In this document: piece after piece, positions 5,286-6,657 of the stretch | Layout of the letters: each line of letters begins with the position of its first letter | How positions within the stretch are numbered: the stretch's first letter is position 1 | Assembly (NCBI GenBank): GCA_017577925.1 | Contig: PKQU01000116.1 | Span: 1 to 6,657 of the forward strand | Length of the DNA stretch: 6,657 nt | Direction of reading: 5' to 3' | From: Bacillota bacterium | Lineage (GTDB): Bacteria > Bacillota > Bacilli > Calditerricolales > Calditerricolaceae | The notes under the pieces: generated by a model | The model's input: the letters and a program-made list of their open reading frames with translations, nothing else | Databases searched by the model: none | Told to the model about the DNA's origin: nothing | Translations under genes and position numbers: made by a program

Positions 5286-5759
5286 TCAAATGAACAGGTT
5301 TAGCTTGGCGTCGTAGGCTTCGCCCAAGTATGCCGCCACGCCGCCAAAGTCGACGCCGTCGATCAGCTCCTCGGGTCGAATGCCGAGCACGTCCATCGAC
5401 ATGGTGCAGGCCACCAATTTCACCCCTTGCTCCCGCGCCATCTCAATCAGCTGGGGCAGCGTGGACACGTTTTTGCGACGCATGGCCCATTTCATCATCT
5501 TGGCTCCCAGTCCCCCCATGTTTAGCTTGGACAACCCCAAGCGTTCCGGTCCCTTCGGCATCATGGCGCCGAACAGCCGCTCCATCCAGGGCTTTTTTCC
5601 GGGAGCGGCGTTCTCTTTGCGCAGGATGTTCAGCCCCCAAAAGGTAAAGAACATCGTCACCTCGCTGCCCATGGCCGCCGCCCCGTTGGCGATGATGAAG
5701 CTGGCCATCGCTTTGTCGAGATCACCGCTGAACACGATGATCGTCGTTTTGTCGGCCAC
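5286..5759 (-). CDS. DsrE2-type sulfur relay protein (DsrE/DsrF/DrsH-like)
   Basis: 157 residues from GTG (5757-5759), chosen because GGGAGGGAG (5764-5772) lies just upstream and the family motif begins there: T-T-I-I-V-F-S-G-D-L-D-K-A (5-17). The frame is open further upstream, but that extension is Arg-rich and not protein-like. Next come A-S-F-I-I-A-N-G-A-A-A-M-G (19-31), a strand-rich F-F-T-F-W-G-L-N (37-44), a Met-rich segment (60-95, possibly membrane-touching) and A-C118-T-M-S-M-D with the conserved Cys that carries persulfide sulfur. The C-terminal Y-L-G-E-A motif is also typical. B. subtilis YrkE and related DsrE2 proteins occur beside TusA and CstR-like genes; the proposed role is to pass sulfane sulfur to or from TusA. 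The exact partner is inferred from context. Confidence 0.85.
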   Translation of the reverse strand: MADKTTIIVFSGDLDKAMASFIIANGAAAMGSEVTMFFTFWGLNILRKENAAPGKKPWMERLFGAMMPKGPERLGLSKLNMGGLGAKMMKWAMRRKNVSTLPQLIEMAREQGVKLVACTMSMDVLGIRPEELIDGVDFGGVAAYLGEAYDAKLNLFI

Positions 5760-5962
5760 GGTTCTCCCTCCCGCTTCAGGATTTCTGGAATAAGAACAGG
5801 TTTCGGCTTCGCCATGACGGCAACCGGATACGCGCCTGCCGCTTCTCCGACCCGCGCGTTGTGAGCGTTCGATGCGGGTATCTGGATTCCTCGTGGAACG
5901 AAAGACAGGGGGCGAGTGCATACCCCCGCCCCCCCTGTTGCTTGAAACCCTTAGCCTTCTCT
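5760..5962 (-). other. Long intra-operon leader before the DsrE2-like gene
   Basis: About 200 bases separate tusA from the DsrE2-like gene, while the other gaps in this operon are under 90 bases. The stretch is GC-rich. It carries the G/C-tract inverted repeat listed at 5905-5938. No frame gives a recognisable protein and I see no good -35/-10 pair. It may hold a processing, attenuation or operator site. Confidence 0.4.
5905..5938. repeat. G/C-tract inverted repeat inside the sulfur operon
   Basis: ACAGGGGGCG (5905-5914) pairs with CGCCCCCCCTGT (5927-5938) with two C left unpaired and a 12-nt loop. On the minus strand only a weak T-rich tail follows, so a strong terminator is unlikely. The loop side contains ATACCCCC (GGGGGTAT on the minus strand). 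CsoR-family operators typically combine such G/C tracts with flanking TA, so an internal repressor site is conceivable. Confidence 0.5.
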
Positions 5963-6187
5963 TCAACCTTTTTGGATCCGGAACCGGTATTCGCCGTTCC
6001 GCTCCTCCACCGACAGGACTTCGTGCCCGGCCTGTTTCGCCCAGGCCTGTACGTCGTTCACCGATCCCTTGTCGGTGGTGATCAGCTCCATCACTTGCCC
6101 GGGCTGCAGGGAATCAATTCCTTTTTTCGCCTTGACAATCGGCATAGGACATGACAGCCCACGGGCATCGACCACCAAATCGGCCAT
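5963..6187 (-). CDS. tusA: TusA-family sulfur carrier protein
   Basis: 74 residues from ATG 6185-6187. This start is chosen because AAAAGGGAGGT (6196-6206) lies 8 nt upstream; an in-frame earlier start at 6211 would put the site inside the gene. The protein is a typical small alpha/beta TusA: V-D-A-R-G-L-S-C13-P-M-P-I-V-K (6-19) with the persulfide-carrying Cys13 in the C-P-x-P motif, then P-G-Q-V-M-E-L-I-T-T-D (29-39) and a helix A-W-A-K-Q-A-G-H (48-55). It accepts sulfane sulfur as a Cys persulfide and passes it on. With a DsrE2-like protein, a CstR-type repressor and a persulfide dioxygenase-like enzyme in the same operon, the job here is more likely reactive sulfur handling than tRNA thiolation. 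Confidence 0.92.
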   Translation of the reverse strand: MADLVVDARGLSCPMPIVKAKKGIDSLQPGQVMELITTDKGSVNDVQAWAKQAGHEVLSVEERNGEYRFRIQKG

Positions 6188-6244
6188 GAAGAACCACCTC
6201 CCTTTTGCCACTTCGCGCCATTTCGAGATATGCTACACCGTTTT

Positions 6245-6657
6245 TTAAGCGTTTGGCGTGCTGTGATGAACGGCGCAGCGGTTGGGACCGAGTTCCAACT
6301 CGTTGGCTTCATCGGGTGTAACCGCCTTGAGGCCGCGGTTGATTTCGATGATCGTCTCAAAGTTCGGCGGCTTCTCGGCTTGGGCCGAGGCGGCTACGGT
6401 TTCGGTGAAGGTCTCGCGATCCTGTGTCCGCATGATCTCGTTGCTGCGGCGAATGTCGCCCAGCAGTGCGCCAACGATGCCGCGGTCGTTGATCTCTTGC
6501 ACGTCGGCGTAGTGGGCCGGAAGCACGTAGACGTCATCCGGCAGGTTGGCGATCGTTTTGAACACCGTGTCGTAGAGCATCTGCGCCCATTCCTTGGCCT
6601 TGCCGCCCAAATCGGGCCGCCCGAGGCCGCCGACGAAGATGGTGTCGCCGGACAGAA
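6245..6657 (-). CDS. MBL-fold persulfide dioxygenase-like hydrolase, C-terminal part
   Basis: The frame enters from the right window edge and the last 136 residues are visible, ending with TAA at 6245-6247. The first visible residues L-S-G-D-T-I-F-V-G-G-L-G-R-P-D-L match the motif of the ETHE1/persulfide dioxygenase group, with the metal-ligand Asp. V-L-P-A-H-Y (44-49) supplies another metal-ligand His. The H-x-H-x-D-H motif must lie outside the window. After the MBL core follow a P-P-N-F-E-T-I-I-E-I-N-R-G segment and a short tail with a lone Cys (127). No rhodanese domain follows, unlike S. aureus CstB. Persulfide dioxygenases oxidise low-molecular-weight persulfides to sulfite with a mononuclear iron. 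It is the most upstream visible gene of the operon and lies 57 bases before tusA. Confidence 0.82.
   Translation of the reverse strand, partial: LSGDTIFVGGLGRPDLGGKAKEWAQMLYDTVFKTIANLPDDVYVLPAHYADVQEINDRGIVGALLGDIRRSNEIMRTQDRETFTETVAASAQAEKPPNFETIIEINRGLKAVTPDEANELELGPNRCAVHHSTPNA

Noticed and set aside
5640..5820. Alternative minus-strand frame beginning M-A-K-P-K-P-V-L-I-P-E-I-L-K in the gap before the DsrE2-like gene
   Set aside because: The first residues look protein-like, but the frame continues into the real DsrE2-like gene in the wrong phase as Arg/Ser-rich sequence, and no ribosome binding site precedes its ATG.
1..6657. CRISPR array, tRNA or rRNA genes
   Set aside because: No regularly spaced direct repeats, no tRNA cloverleaf signature and no rRNA-like conserved stretches were seen on either strand.

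Overview
The window looks like chromosomal DNA of a moderately GC-rich Bacillales bacterium, quite possibly a thermophile. Three things point there. It encodes a 490-residue arginine decarboxylase of the Bacillus SpeA type. That gene lies next to a small gene for an SR1P (GapA-binding) peptide, a neighbourhood known from Bacillus subtilis. It also carries DUF1885- and DUF3055-type proteins, which are typical of Bacillus/Geobacillus relatives. Ribosome binding sites are strong and purine-rich, GTG and TTG starts are common, and intrinsic terminators are frequent. The genus cannot be fixed from the sequence alone.

Left part (1-1651, minus strand): a tyrosine recombinase gene of visibly lower GC content sits inside a flavin-dependent nitronate monooxygenase-family gene. 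The oxidoreductase is intact for about 187 codons, then its frame runs into foreign sequence and stops. The recombinase is itself decayed. It has one in-frame ochre codon just before the conserved I-L-G-H box and a second exactly where the catalytic tyrosine codon should be. A 13-bp imperfect inverted repeat precedes its ribosome binding site.

Middle part (1652-4930): speA (plus) has an extended -10 promoter and an intrinsic terminator. Convergent to it is a short minus-strand transcription unit with its own promoter and terminator that encodes a 42-residue SR1P-like peptide. This is the hallmark of the dual-function regulatory RNA SR1, which in B. subtilis links sugar and arginine metabolism. 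Next come a DUF3055-like gene (minus) with its own terminator, a roughly 400-base region with divergent promoters and an unexplained coding-like stretch, and a DUF1885-like gene (plus). A bidirectional terminator separates the latter from the last gene group.

Right part (4933-6657, minus strand): an operon-like set for reactive sulfur handling. In transcription order it holds an MBL-fold persulfide dioxygenase-like gene (5' end outside the window), a TusA-type sulfur carrier, a DsrE2-type protein, and a CsoR-family repressor. The repressor has the Cys-Asn-Cys pattern of the persulfide sensor CstR rather than the Cys-His-Cys pattern of copper sensors. The likely logic is that the repressor senses persulfides, TusA and DsrE2 relay sulfane sulfur, and the dioxygenase oxidises it.

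No clearly new multi-gene system was found. The most notable items are the SR1/SR1P-speA pair, the CstR-type sulfur operon with an unusual internal leader, and the doubly disabled recombinase that broke a host gene.
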